NCBI GenBank assembly: GCA_902800595.1
Contig: CADCFA010000010.1
Span: forward strand, 1 to 54,084
Reading direction: 5' to 3'
Length of the DNA stretch: 54,084 nt
Origin: an uncultured Prevotellaceae bacterium
Lineage (GTDB): Bacteria; Bacteroidota; Bacteroidia; Bacteroidales; Bacteroidaceae
Within the stretch, counting starts at the first letter, position 1, and each line of letters opens with the position of its first letter. The notes under the pieces were generated by a model that worked only from the letters and a program-made list of their open reading frames with translations, searched no databases and had not been told where the DNA came from. Below, piece after piece: positions 1 through 7,901 of the stretch. The position numbers and the translations under genes were made by a program.

Positions 1-522
1 ATCGTAGTGGCAGAGGCTATGAAGGTCTTGGGCTTCGTTAATCGTCACAGTCGTGGCGTGCTGAGGGTGCAGAAAGATTTGAAGGCTAATGAGAATGGTG
101 AGGCTGTTTATGACTTCAGTTATCAAACGGCTGTTATGGTGACGGAGAGTAAATCACCTCGTGGAGAGAGGGCCATGAATGCGGCTATTGCTAATGGTCT
201 TGTAATTGAGGGAGAAGAAAAACGGTCACAAAAAAGGTCAGATTTGACCATTTTTGATCAAAAACCGTCAAATATGACGGAAAATGATGAAGGAAAAGTT
301 CAGAAACCGTCATTTTTGACGGAAAATGAATTTCCTTCAATGATAGTAAAGAATGTTTATGAAGCCCTTAAGATAAATCGTAAAGCTAAATATTCATGGC
401 TTCAGGATAACTTAGGCGTAAGCGAAAGCACTATTCTTAGGGCTATAAACGATCTTAAGGAACTCGGATATATAAATCCAGAACATTCGAAAATTAAAGG
501 TGAGTGGCAGCTTTTGAAGTAA
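1..522 (+). CDS. C-terminal part of an AlbA_2/Schlafen-type ATP-binding protein with winged-helix end (partial)
   Basis: The reading frame is open from the first base, so the gene begins outside the window and about 173 codons are visible. The first residues (VVAEAMKVLGFVNRHSRG) match the part of AlbA_2/Schlafen-like ATP-binding regulators that follows the ATPase-like fold. A low-complexity linker (about residues 75-108) follows, containing SDLT, SNMT and SFLT repeats. The last ~60 residues form a predicted winged helix (SWLQDNLGVSESTILRAI, then a wing), so the protein probably binds DNA. Proteins of this type often occur in accessory or defence-like loci in Bacteroidetes, and their molecular role is usually unknown. 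The linker DNA is unusual in holding three short palindromes. The family call is from recognition of the C-terminal pattern only, because the diagnostic N-terminal domain is not in view. Confidence 0.65.
   Translation: MVVAEAMKVLGFVNRHSRGVLRVQKDLKANENGEAVYDFSYQTAVMVTESKSPRGERAMNAAIANGLVIEGEEKRSQKRSDLTIFDQKPSNMTENDEGKVQKPSFLTENEFPSMIVKNVYEALKINRKAKYSWLQDNLGVSESTILRAINDLKELGYINPEHSKIKGEWQLLK
236..322. repeat. Three GTCA-n4-TGAC palindromes inside the coding linker
   Basis: GGTCA-gatt-TGACC (236-249), CCGTCA-aata-TGACGG (265-280) and CCGTCA-tttt-TGACGG (307-322) lie in the linker of the partial AlbA_2-type gene. Each has a four-base spacer. In the reading frame they encode repeated SDLT / SNMT / SFLT tetrapeptides, so DNA and peptide repeats coincide. 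Confidence 0.8.
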
Positions 523-604
523 GTGCTCCTGCTTATGCAAACGACAACGGAGTGGACAAATTGACATCTATATGACAATTTCAACTTGTCAACGCTTAAT
601 AATA

Positions 605-647
605 TTCTTTTCCCTTAAGGCTTGTTATGGACTTTAAGGGAAAAGAA
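605..647. repeat. Perfect 13-bp inverted repeat, possible terminator of the first gene
   Basis: TTCTTTTCCCTTA (605-617) and its exact reverse complement (635-647) flank a 17-base spacer. The right arm is followed by GTTTTT. It lies 83 bases after the stop of the first gene and could end that transcript, although the stem is AT-rich. Downstream, an AAAGGAG motif precedes an ATG at 666 that opens a reading frame of only 22 codons. No other gene is visible between 523 and 784. Confidence 0.6.
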
Positions 648-743
648 GTTTTTAAAGGAGAAAATATGGCAGAAATAGCGCAGAAATCGAAGGAGCTGTC
701 TAGCAGTATCAAATCAGTATCAAATTTGAGATGATGAAAAAGA

Positions 744-778
744 AAAAGCCCTGTAAATCTTTGATCTACAGGACTTTT
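744..778 (-). terminator. Intrinsic terminator downstream of tRNA-His
   Basis: A hairpin is formed by AAAAG-c-CCTGTA (744-755) and TACAGG-a-CTTTT (767-778). Both flanks are A/T-rich, so it can work on either strand. It lies 6 bases beyond the 3' end of the minus-strand tRNA. Confidence 0.75.
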
Positions 779-784
779 CTGAAG

Positions 785-859
785 GGTGCCCGGACGGACT
801 CGAACCGTCGACATTCAGAACCACAATCTGACGCTCTAACCAACTGAACTACGGGCACC
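785..859 (-). tRNA. tRNA-His (anticodon GTG)
   Basis: On the minus strand a full cloverleaf is readable. A 7-bp acceptor stem GTGCCCG/CGGGCAC is preceded by the extra G-1 paired to C73, the hallmark of tRNA-His. The anticodon stem TCAGA/TCTGA encloses the loop TTGTGGT, giving anticodon GTG. The T arm is GACGG-TTCGAGT-CCGTC. CCA is not encoded: the template bases after the acceptor stem do not continue it. A phylum-type promoter lies just upstream and a terminator just downstream, so it is a single-gene transcription unit. Confidence 0.97.
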
Positions 860-877
860 ATGTTGGATTTGCGGGTG

Positions 878-909
878 CAAAGTTACACAATTTATTCCGA
901 ACTGCCAAA
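878..909 (-). promoter_or_regulatory. Bacteroidetes-type promoter of tRNA-His
   Basis: On the minus strand TTTG (906-909) and TAACTTTG (878-885) are separated by 20 bases, the canonical -33/-7 arrangement. The -7 element ends 18 bases before the mature tRNA 5' end. Confidence 0.85.
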
Positions 910-1047
910 TGTTTGAGCCGAATTTTTGCTAAAAAGGCAAAAAAATCCACCTGACAGAGATGTCAAGGAGATATCTCTTGGTTATTAGTATCAGTTTGCA
1001 ATACAAAGGCAAGGAGAATTACCCATATATCTCGTCTGGTCATAAAG

Positions 1048-1080
1048 AAAGGGACCTACCAATCGGACAGGTCCCTTTTG
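1048..1080 (-). terminator. Intrinsic terminator of ppdK
   Basis: Arms AAAGGGACCT (1048-1057) and AGGTCCCTTT (1069-1078) form a perfect 10-bp stem. On the minus strand the stem runs into TTTCTTT. It lies 21 bases past the ppdK stop codon. Confidence 0.85.
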
Positions 1081-1100
1081 TAATTATCTAAGTGTGTCGC

Positions 1101-3555
1101 TTACTCCTCAACAGCTGCCTGGGCGGCGGCAAGACGTGCGATGGGCACACGGAACGGAGAGCAGCTGGCGTAGTTCATGCCGATCTTAGCGCAGAACTTA
1201 ACCGAGCTGGGCTCACCACCATGCTCACCACAGATACCGCAACGGAGGTCAGGACGTACCTCACGGCCTTCCTTCACAGCGATCTTCTTGTCGAGATATA
1301 CAGGCAGGAACGATGCGATATCGTCGCGGCTGTAACCGAAGGTCATCTGAGTCAGGTCGTTGGTACCAAATGAGAAGTACTGAGCCTCAGTAGCGATGCG
1401 GTCAGCGGTCAGGGCTGCACGAGGAATCTCGATCATCGTACCGATCTCGAACTCTACCTCAGTGCCATACTCATTGAACACTTCCTTAGCGGCGTACTGA
1501 ATCACTTCCTTCTGCTGCTTCAGCTCGTAGAGCGTACCAATCAGCGGAACCATGATCTCTGGCATCGGGTTCTTACCCTCCTTCTTCAGCTCGCAGGCAG
1601 CACCCAGGATAGCCTTAGTCTGCATAGCGGTGATCTCAGGGAAGGTGATACCCAGACGGCAACCACGATGACCCAGCATTGGATTGTTCTCTGCGAGAGA
1701 GTCAACACGACGCTTGATGTCCTCTACGCTGACGCCCATCTCCTTAGCCATTGTCTCCTGACCAGCCAGATCGTGGGGAACGAACTCATGGAGAGGAGGA
1801 TCGAGCAGACGGATGTTCACGGGCAGACCGTCCATAGCCTCAAGGATGCCCTTGAAGTCAGCCTTCTGATAAGGCAGCAGCTTAGCCAGCGCCTTCTCAC
1901 GTCCGGCAACGCTGTCGGCGAGAATCATCTCACGCATGGCGATGATCTTCTTATCCTCGAAGAACATGTGCTCAGTACGGGTCAGACCGATACCCTTGGC
2001 ACCGAAGTCACGAGCAAGCTGTGCATCGCGTGGTGTGTCGGCATTGGTACGAACCTGCAGCTTGGTGTACTTGTCGCAGAGGTCCATCAGCTCCTTGAAG
2101 TCACCAGAGAGCTCAGCAGCCTTGGTGGGCACCTCGCCAGCGTAAACCTGACCAGTGGTACCGTTCAGAGAGATGTAGTCACCCTCCTTATATACAACGC
2201 CGTCGATCTCAACGGCAGCGTGAGAGGTCATACCACCACGAGCGGTCAGGATACCCTCGGCAGAAGCCATACCAGCGAGGTCCTCAGGAGAGGTCTCGAT
2301 ACGTACGAGCACCACCTTGTGGCCATCCTTGTGCCAAGCCTCAGCGTCGTCAGCGTGGAATACGATCTGACCACAGGCAGCACCAGGAGATGCGGGCAGA
2401 CCCTGAGCGATGACCTTAGCCTGAGAAAGGGCCTTCTTATCGAATACGGGGTGCAGCAGCTCGTCGAGCTTCTGGGGCTCGCATCGCATGATGGCAGTCT
2501 TCTCGTCGATCATACCCTCGTGGAGAAGATCAATGGCGATCTTCACCATAGCGGCACCTGTACGCTTACCATTACGGGTCTGGAGGAACCAGAGCTTGCC
2601 CTCCTGAACGGTGAACTCCATATCCTGCATATCGTGATAGTGGTTCTCCAGGTTCTCCTGAATCTGATTCAGCTGTGCATAGGTCTCAGGCATAGCCTCC
2701 TCCATTGAAGGATACTTGGCTACGCGCTCCTCCTCAGAGATACCTGCGCGCTCAGCCCAGCGCTGAGAGCCGATCTTTGTGATCTGCTGCGGGGTACGGA
2801 TACCAGCCACAACGTCCTCACCCTGAGCGTTTACGAGATACTCACCGTTGAACAGGTTCTCACCATTAGCGGCATCACGGCTGAAGCATACACCAGTAGC
2901 AGAGGTATCGCCCATGTTACCGAATACCATTGCCATCACTGATACGGCTGTACCCCACTCGTCGGGGATGCCTTCCATCTTACGATAGAGGATAGCGCGC
3001 TCGTTCATCCAAGAACGGAACACAGCGCAGATAGCGCCCCAGAGCTGCTCGATAGGATCGTTGGGGAAGTCCTTTCCGGTGCGCTCCTTGATGGCAGCCT
3101 TGAACAACCACATCACCGTACATCTGTACGAAACGACGGTAAGAGTCATATACGAAGTGAGGATTCTGGGTTTTATTCACCATTCCCTCAGCCACCTCGT
3201 CGTTCAGACCGAGGTTCAGGATGGTATCCATCATACCAGGCATAGAAGCGCGGGCACCAGAACGTACAGAAACAAGCAGCGGGTTCTCCTTGTCACCAAA
3301 CTTAGAGTTCATCAGTACCTCGATGTGCTTCACAGCAGCCATCACATCGTCGTTCAGCAGCTCCATAATCTTCTGCTGACCAACCTGATAGTACTCGTTA
3401 CAGCAATCTGTGGTGATTGTGAAACCTGGAGGAACGGGAACACCAAGCAGGTTCATTTCGGCAAGGTTTGCGCCCTTACCACCGAGTTCCTCACGCATTT
3501 TTGCATTACCTTCGGCCTTACCATTACCGAAGAGATAGACTCTTTTTTGACTCAT
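1101..3555 (-). pseudogene. ppdK: Pyruvate phosphate dikinase, disrupted by one frameshifting and two in-frame deletions
   Basis: PPDK interconverts pyruvate + ATP + Pi and phosphoenolpyruvate + AMP + PPi in the cytoplasm. The start is [16 protein letters not shown] at 3555; the family is normally about 905 residues. The N-terminal ATP-binding part runs in one frame to YGDVV, then about 44 codons are missing and the sequence resumes in another frame at [10 protein letters not shown] (junction near 3103-3109). A second gap of about 25 residues follows the catalytic-His motif GGMTSHAAV (near 2210-2216). A third gap of about 21 residues lies in the PEP-binding barrel after YLDKKI (near 1280-1284), before the catalytic Cys in CGEHGG. 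Gap sizes are estimated against remembered Bacteroides homologues. The total of about 90 codons matches the shortfall of this 2455-base gene from the usual 2.72 kb. Promoter and terminator look intact. It is either a real pseudogene or an assembly error. Confidence 0.85.
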
Positions 3556-3605
3556 AAGTAATTTATTTATTGAATTGTTTATAAATTGTTTTTTAATTAA
3601 TTCCG

Positions 3606-3636
3606 CAAAATTAATGAAATTCATCGAAAAATCAAA
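3606..3636 (-). promoter_or_regulatory. Promoter of ppdK
   Basis: On the minus strand TTTG (3633-3636), 19 bases, then TAATTTTG (3606-3613). It lies about 50 bases upstream of the ATG at 3555. The promoter looks intact although the gene is broken. Confidence 0.8.
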
Positions 3637-3652
3637 GAAAAAAGTCGAAAAA

Positions 3653-3683
3653 TTGAGATTTCTATATATTTTTTGTAATTTTG
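3653..3683 (+). promoter_or_regulatory. Promoter of rlmD
   Basis: TTG (3653-3655) and TAATTTTG (3676-3683), 20 bases apart. The -7 element ends 17 bases before the ATG, so the 5' leader is very short. It diverges from the ppdK promoter. Confidence 0.75.
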
Positions 3684-3700
3684 CAACCTAAAATAGCATT

Positions 3701-5152
3701 ATGGGAAGAAATAAGAAACCATTACCGCTCCTTGAGAGCGTAACAATAGAGACTGTTGCAGCAGAGGGTAAATGCCTGTTCCATTGGCAAGAGCTGGTGG
3801 TGTTTGTACCGTTCTGTGTGCCTGGTGATGTGTGCGACGTGCAAATCCGTCGTAAGAAGCACTCCTTTGCCGAAGGTGAGGTTGTGAGATTTATACAATA
3901 TAGTAAGGTACGCGCGACTCCCTTTTGTCAGCACTTTGGTGTGTGCGGAGGTTGTAAGTGGCAGAATCTGCCCTATGAGGAGCAACTCAAGTTCAAGCAG
4001 CAACAGGTAAAAGATCAGCTGACTCGCATTGGTAAGATTGAATTGCCAAAATTCAACCCAATTCTGGGCAGTGTCAAGACACAGGCTTATCGCAACAAGC
4101 TCGACTTTGGTTGTGCGAACAAGCGCTATCTCACCAAGGAGCAGATTCAGACGCTGCCCAACAATGAGAGTCAGAGTCTGAAGGATGTACCCGCTATTGG
4201 TTTCCATATCACTGGTGCCTTTGATAAGATTCTGCCTATCGAGAAGTGCTGGCTGATGGACGATCTGCATAACCAAATCCGCAATGAGGTACGCGATTAT
4301 GCCATCAAAAACGGACTGTCGTTCTTCGACCTCCGTGAACAGAAGGGACTGCTTCGAGACATCATTATCCGCAACTCGGCTACAGGTGAATGGATGGTGA
4401 TTTTCCAGTTCCACTACGATGAGACCGGTGGCGAAAGAGAAGCCTTATCATTACTTCAGCATATTGCTGATAAATTCCTGAGTATCACATCTTTATTATA
4501 CCTAAACAACCAGAAGTGTAACGATACTATAGGCGATCAGGAGATTATAGTTTTTAAGGGAAAAGACCATATCTTTGAGACGATGGAAGACTTGAAGTTC
4601 AAGGTTGGTCCCAAAAGTTTCTATCAGACGAATACGGAGCAGGCATACCATCTGTATAGTGTAGCTCGCGACTTTGCTTTCTCATCTCTCGCCCCTAACC
4701 ACTTACCTCTCATCTACGATCTCTATACCGGAACTGGCACCATCGCCAACTTTGTGGCGAAGAAGGCAAGTAAGGTGATTGGTATCGAATACGTGCCTGA
4801 GGCTATTGAGGACGCTAAGATCAACTCCGAGATCAATGGCATCAAAAACACCCAGTTCTTTGCTGGTGATATGAAGGACATTCTGACTGACGAGTTTATT
4901 GCCGAGCACGGACGACCTGATGTCATCATCACCGACCCTCCACGTGCCGGTATGCATCCTGATGTGGTGAAAACCATTTTGAGAACAGCTCCCCAGCGTA
5001 TCGTGTATGTAAGCTGCAATCCAGCAACTCAGGCACGTGACTTACAGGATCTCGATGCTCAATATCACGTTGTGGCAGTTCAGCCTGTAGATATGTTCCC
5101 TCATACGCCCCATGTAGAGAATGTTGTATTGCTTGAAAACAGGAATAAATAG
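3701..5152 (+). CDS. rlmD: 23S rRNA (uracil-5-)-methyltransferase, RlmD/TrmA class
   Basis: A SAM-dependent RNA m5U methyltransferase acting on 23S rRNA. The N-terminus (about 10-65) fits a TRAM RNA-binding domain. Cysteines C76, C82 and C85 (CQHFGVCGGC), with a likely fourth at C183 (EKCW), match the [4Fe-4S] cluster of this family. The SAM-binding motif is DLYTGTGTIANF, followed by TDPPRAGMHP and the catalytic-Cys motif YVSCNPATQARDL (C439). The length of 483 residues is normal. It is a single-gene unit with its own promoter. Bacteroidetes carry more than one RlmD/RlmCD-like paralogue, so the exact target uridine is inferred; the family assignment is firm. Confidence 0.9.
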   Translation: MGRNKKPLPLLESVTIETVAAEGKCLFHWQELVVFVPFCVPGDVCDVQIRRKKHSFAEGEVVRFIQYSKVRATPFCQHFGVCGGCKWQNLPYEEQLKFKQQQVKDQLTRIGKIELPKFNPILGSVKTQAYRNKLDFGCANKRYLTKEQIQTLPNNESQSLKDVPAIGFHITGAFDKILPIEKCWLMDDLHNQIRNEVRDYAIKNGLSFFDLREQKGLLRDIIIRNSATGEWMVIFQFHYDETGGEREALSLLQHIADKFLSITSLLYLNNQKCNDTIGDQEIIVFKGKDHIFETMEDLKFKVGPKSFYQTNTEQAYHLYSVARDFAFSSLAPNHLPLIYDLYTGTGTIANFVAKKASKVIGIEYVPEAIEDAKINSEINGIKNTQFFAGDMKDILTDEFIAEHGRPDVIITDPPRAGMHPDVVKTILRTAPQRIVYVSCNPATQARDLQDLDAQYHVVAVQPVDMFPHTPHVENVVLLENRNK

Positions 5153-5180
5153 ACACAAAATGAAAATATTAAGGAAAAAA

Positions 5181-5212
5181 TTTGGAAAAACTGGATTTTT
5201 TCCTTATATTTG
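5181..5212 (+). promoter_or_regulatory. Promoter of the porin gene
   Basis: TTTG (5181-5184), 20 bases, TATATTTG (5205-5212): a textbook phylum promoter, 31 bases before the ATG. Confidence 0.85.
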
Positions 5213-5243
5213 TGCCCATAACTCCTAATAACTATAAAGTATT

Positions 5244-6404
5244 ATGTTAAAAAAATCATTATTATTGGTTGCGCTGATGACGCTATTCACCAGCACCATT
5301 TCTGCTGAAGAGCAGGAAGTTCAGAACACACAGCAGGAAAAAGAGAAGAAAACCATCGAACTTCCACAGTGGGTGAAGAACATCAAATTCAGTGGCTACG
5401 GTATGCTCCAGTATATCGGAGAGGACAAAGAAGGTAATCACACCAACACTTTCAATTTGCGATTGGCACGTCTTATCCTTGATGGTAAGATTGGTGATTT
5501 TGATTGGCGTGTTCAGATTCAAGGTACCAACGCCACTGGTCCCGGTCAGCCAACCGTTCAGCTGGTTGACCTCTATGCAGAGTGGCGCAGATTCCCAGAA
5601 TTCAAGATTCGCGCTGGTGAGTTTAAGCGTGCTTTCACCTTTGAGAATCCCACCCACCCTATTACTCAAGGTTGGCGCGGTTATGCTGATGCAATCAACA
5701 AACTCTCAGGATTTGGCGATCGTACAGGTGAACGTTCATCAGGTGGTCGTGATATCGGTATTCAATTCTCAGGTGATCTCTTCCCAAATGCCAACGGACG
5801 TCGTATATTACACTATCAGATTGGCGCATACAATGGTGAAGGTGTAAACACCAAGGATCAGGATAACCGTAAAGATATCATCGGTGGTATATGGGTAATG
5901 CCTATCAAAGGCCTCCGCATCGGTGCCTTCGGATGGACTGGCTCACGTGGTCAGATGCTCGACCCCAACCTGCTCGACCCAGTTACAGGGCTGCCAAAGA
6001 CCCGTAGTGTGGAGAAAAACCGTTATGCCCTTTCTATCGAATACGATCTGAACGAATACACCTTCCGTTCCGAGTATATACATAGTCAGGGTTGGGGCGC
6101 TGCCTCTCCAGGCAACAACGTTCGCGAAATCGACTACTCCAAGGGTGATAAGGCCGATGGCTGGTACGTATTCGGCATCGTACCTCTGATCAAAGGCAAG
6201 CTATTTGCTAAAGCTCGTTATCAGACCTATAGAAACCAGAAGGACTGGGCTACGTCTGTCAATCAAGTGGAATGCGGTTTGAACTACCGCTTCACCAAGA
6301 ACATAGAGGTACATGCAGAATACTCGCATGTGAATGATCGCAACCTCCCAGACGACAAGCACAACTACAACCTCGTGGATGTAGAACTTGACTTCCGCTT
6401 TTGA
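5244..6404 (+). CDS. Porin of the phosphate-selective O/P family
   Basis: An outer-membrane beta-barrel protein of 386 residues. The signal peptide is about residues 1-21 (MLKKSLLLVALMTLFTSTISA), cleaved before EEQE. A short charged linker follows, and the barrel begins at IKFSGYGMLQYIGE. Alternating strands such as FNLRLARLILDG and RIGAFGWTG, and the final aromatic residue (DVELDFRF), are typical of Gram-negative outer-membrane proteins exported through Bam. The pattern fits Porin_O_P (PF07396). The substrate is not evident: family members are named for phosphate, but many Bacteroidetes members are uncharacterised. The 3' end overlaps the convergent flippase gene by 40 bases. Confidence 0.8.
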   Translation: MLKKSLLLVALMTLFTSTISAEEQEVQNTQQEKEKKTIELPQWVKNIKFSGYGMLQYIGEDKEGNHTNTFNLRLARLILDGKIGDFDWRVQIQGTNATGPGQPTVQLVDLYAEWRRFPEFKIRAGEFKRAFTFENPTHPITQGWRGYADAINKLSGFGDRTGERSSGGRDIGIQFSGDLFPNANGRRILHYQIGAYNGEGVNTKDQDNRKDIIGGIWVMPIKGLRIGAFGWTGSRGQMLDPNLLDPVTGLPKTRSVEKNRYALSIEYDLNEYTFRSEYIHSQGWGAASPGNNVREIDYSKGDKADGWYVFGIVPLIKGKLFAKARYQTYRNQKDWATSVNQVECGLNYRFTKNIEVHAEYSHVNDRNLPDDKHNYNLVDVELDFRF

Positions 6405-7828
6405 TTCAGAACCCAAAGGGAGAATAGCAGACTGACAATCACCAGTATGCCTCCCAACAGCCAATAGACCACTTTATCGACCGTTATGGTGAGTATGTAA
6501 GCAGATAATCCTATCAACAGATGGATAGCGCCATACTTCATAACGGTCGATGATTGTTTATATTCATATCGCCAACGGGCATAGCCATTGATGATAAGGA
6601 ACTCCGCCAGATGGGCCAGCATGATTGCCAGACCTGTACCCCAGATTCCCCAGTAACGATAGCCGACTATGACAAACAACACTAACGCCACATAATAAGA
6701 AGACTCTAGTACAAGATAAGTCAGTGACAAACCACGTGCCAAAGTGATATAAGCCACAGGTAGCGTCATTGCCTTGAAGAACATAGCCAAAGCAGCTACC
6801 TGTGTCATCGCAACGATAGGCAGAAACTGGCTGCTAAACAGCAAAGGGATAAGTACAGGCAGCAGAATGATGAGTGCAGTCAGCAAAGGAGCCATTGTGA
6901 GTATCGATACTTCCATCTGCTTGTTCACCATCTTGTTGGTGGCTTCAACATTCTGATTCACTGACGATAGTCGTGGGTAATAGTCACTCTCCATAGCCGC
7001 AAACACCAGTCCCGCATAGGTAATGGTAATCATATAGCCCGCATTATAGAGGCCAACAGTGTCAAGGGAGCCTGAGACATTCAGGAATGAACGGATGAAC
7101 ATCTCTGCCCCACTCCCCACAATACCAGCCAACGTAAAGGCTATACCTAAGCGAAGTATTCCAGAACCCCTCCCCAGCGAAAAAGCAATCCAACGAACGG
7201 GATAGAGCCGCAGAGAATGATACGATGTAAGCAGTAAAGTGGAGAAGGCCATCAGGTTAATGACAGGTACAATGCCTGTTTCACCAAACATATAGTAAAT
7301 CGGAATGGAGATAAATAATGCCATCAATGCACAAAGCAGTTGAATCAGTGCAAGTCTTCCCAATTGTCTGGTGGCTTTCAAAATAGCAGTCTCCCCTCCA
7401 GTAAGTGCCATCATTGCAACTGCAGGACCCAACCATACCAAGTGCAGCGTATGATTGCCAGAATCGAAGGTGGCATGACTAATGACAGGTCCCGATACCA
7501 ACGCTATCAGCAAGCCCAATAATGCCGTAAACAGGCTCCAACTTCTAACTGTCTGTATCGACGACCCCTGAAGTGCCTTATCTTCGGCATCATGATCTTC
7601 TGACAGCTGTCGTACCGCACTCACAGCAACACCAAGATTGGTGGCTTGTGAGAGAAACTGAGATGCAGACTGGAAAAGTGAAGCCAAGCCCATACCTGAG
7701 GGTCCCAATAGAAGCGCCATCAACTTGGTGCGCAGCAATCCCAACACCAATTGGAATCCCTGCACCCCTCCGAAGATACCCGTGTATTTCAGAATATGCC
7801 GATAATCTTGATCTTGCGTTTTACCCAT
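6365..7828 (-). CDS. Polysaccharide (O-antigen type) flippase, Wzx-like
   Basis: A polytopic inner-membrane protein of 487 residues. The start MGKTQDQDYRHILKYTG at 7828 sits 19 bases downstream of a good -7 element, and a longer in-frame extension was rejected because it crosses that promoter. About 12-14 hydrophobic segments follow. The N-terminal pattern (KYTGIFGGVQGFQLVLGLLRTKLMA) and the GPSGMGLASLFQSA loop match the MATE/MVF-like oligosaccharide flippase family, which moves lipid-linked glycan repeat units across the inner membrane. The neighbouring glycosyltransferases support a role in surface polysaccharide export. The exact glycan cannot be read from sequence. Its last 40 bases overlap the end of the porin gene on the other strand. 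Confidence 0.8.
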   Translation of the reverse strand: MGKTQDQDYRHILKYTGIFGGVQGFQLVLGLLRTKLMALLLGPSGMGLASLFQSASQFLSQATNLGVAVSAVRQLSEDHDAEDKALQGSSIQTVRSWSLFTALLGLLIALVSGPVISHATFDSGNHTLHLVWLGPAVAMMALTGGETAILKATRQLGRLALIQLLCALMALFISIPIYYMFGETGIVPVINLMAFSTLLLTSYHSLRLYPVRWIAFSLGRGSGILRLGIAFTLAGIVGSGAEMFIRSFLNVSGSLDTVGLYNAGYMITITYAGLVFAAMESDYYPRLSSVNQNVEATNKMVNKQMEVSILTMAPLLTALIILLPVLIPLLFSSQFLPIVAMTQVAALAMFFKAMTLPVAYITLARGLSLTYLVLESSYYVALVLFVIVGYRYWGIWGTGLAIMLAHLAEFLIINGYARWRYEYKQSSTVMKYGAIHLLIGLSAYILTITVDKVVYWLLGGILVIVSLLFSLWVLNQKRKSSSTSTRL

Positions 7829-7846
7829 ATAGACAATTTTCAAACG

Positions 7847-7878
7847 CAAAAGTACGGAATATATTACGAATTTCCAAA
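7847..7878 (-). promoter_or_regulatory. Promoter of the flippase gene
   Basis: On the minus strand TTTG (7875-7878), 20 bases, TACTTTTG (7847-7854). It diverges from the promoter of the glycosyltransferase pair, with the two -7 elements only 32 bases apart. Confidence 0.8.
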
Positions 7879-7886
7879 TAATTTTG

Positions 7887-7894
7887 TAATTTTG
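7887..7894 (+). promoter_or_regulatory. -7 element of the glycosyltransferase pair
   Basis: TAATTTTG 7 bases before the ATG at 7902. No convincing -33 TTTG is visible. The leader would be almost absent. Confidence 0.6.
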
Positions 7895-7901
7895 CAGGCG
7901 T

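Noticed and set aside
666-734. 22-codon frame MAEIAQKSKELSS... after an AGGAG motif
   Set aside because: Too short to call a gene without conservation; reported only as a finding.
1668-2708. Long plus-strand reading frame of 346 codons opposite ppdK
   Set aside because: It mirrors the codon usage of the antisense gene, has no promoter or homology-like motif, and lies entirely within recognised PPDK sequence.
1101-3149. Programmed frameshift in ppdK
   Set aside because: There is no slippery sequence at the joint and conserved residues are missing, so it is a deletion, not a recoding site.
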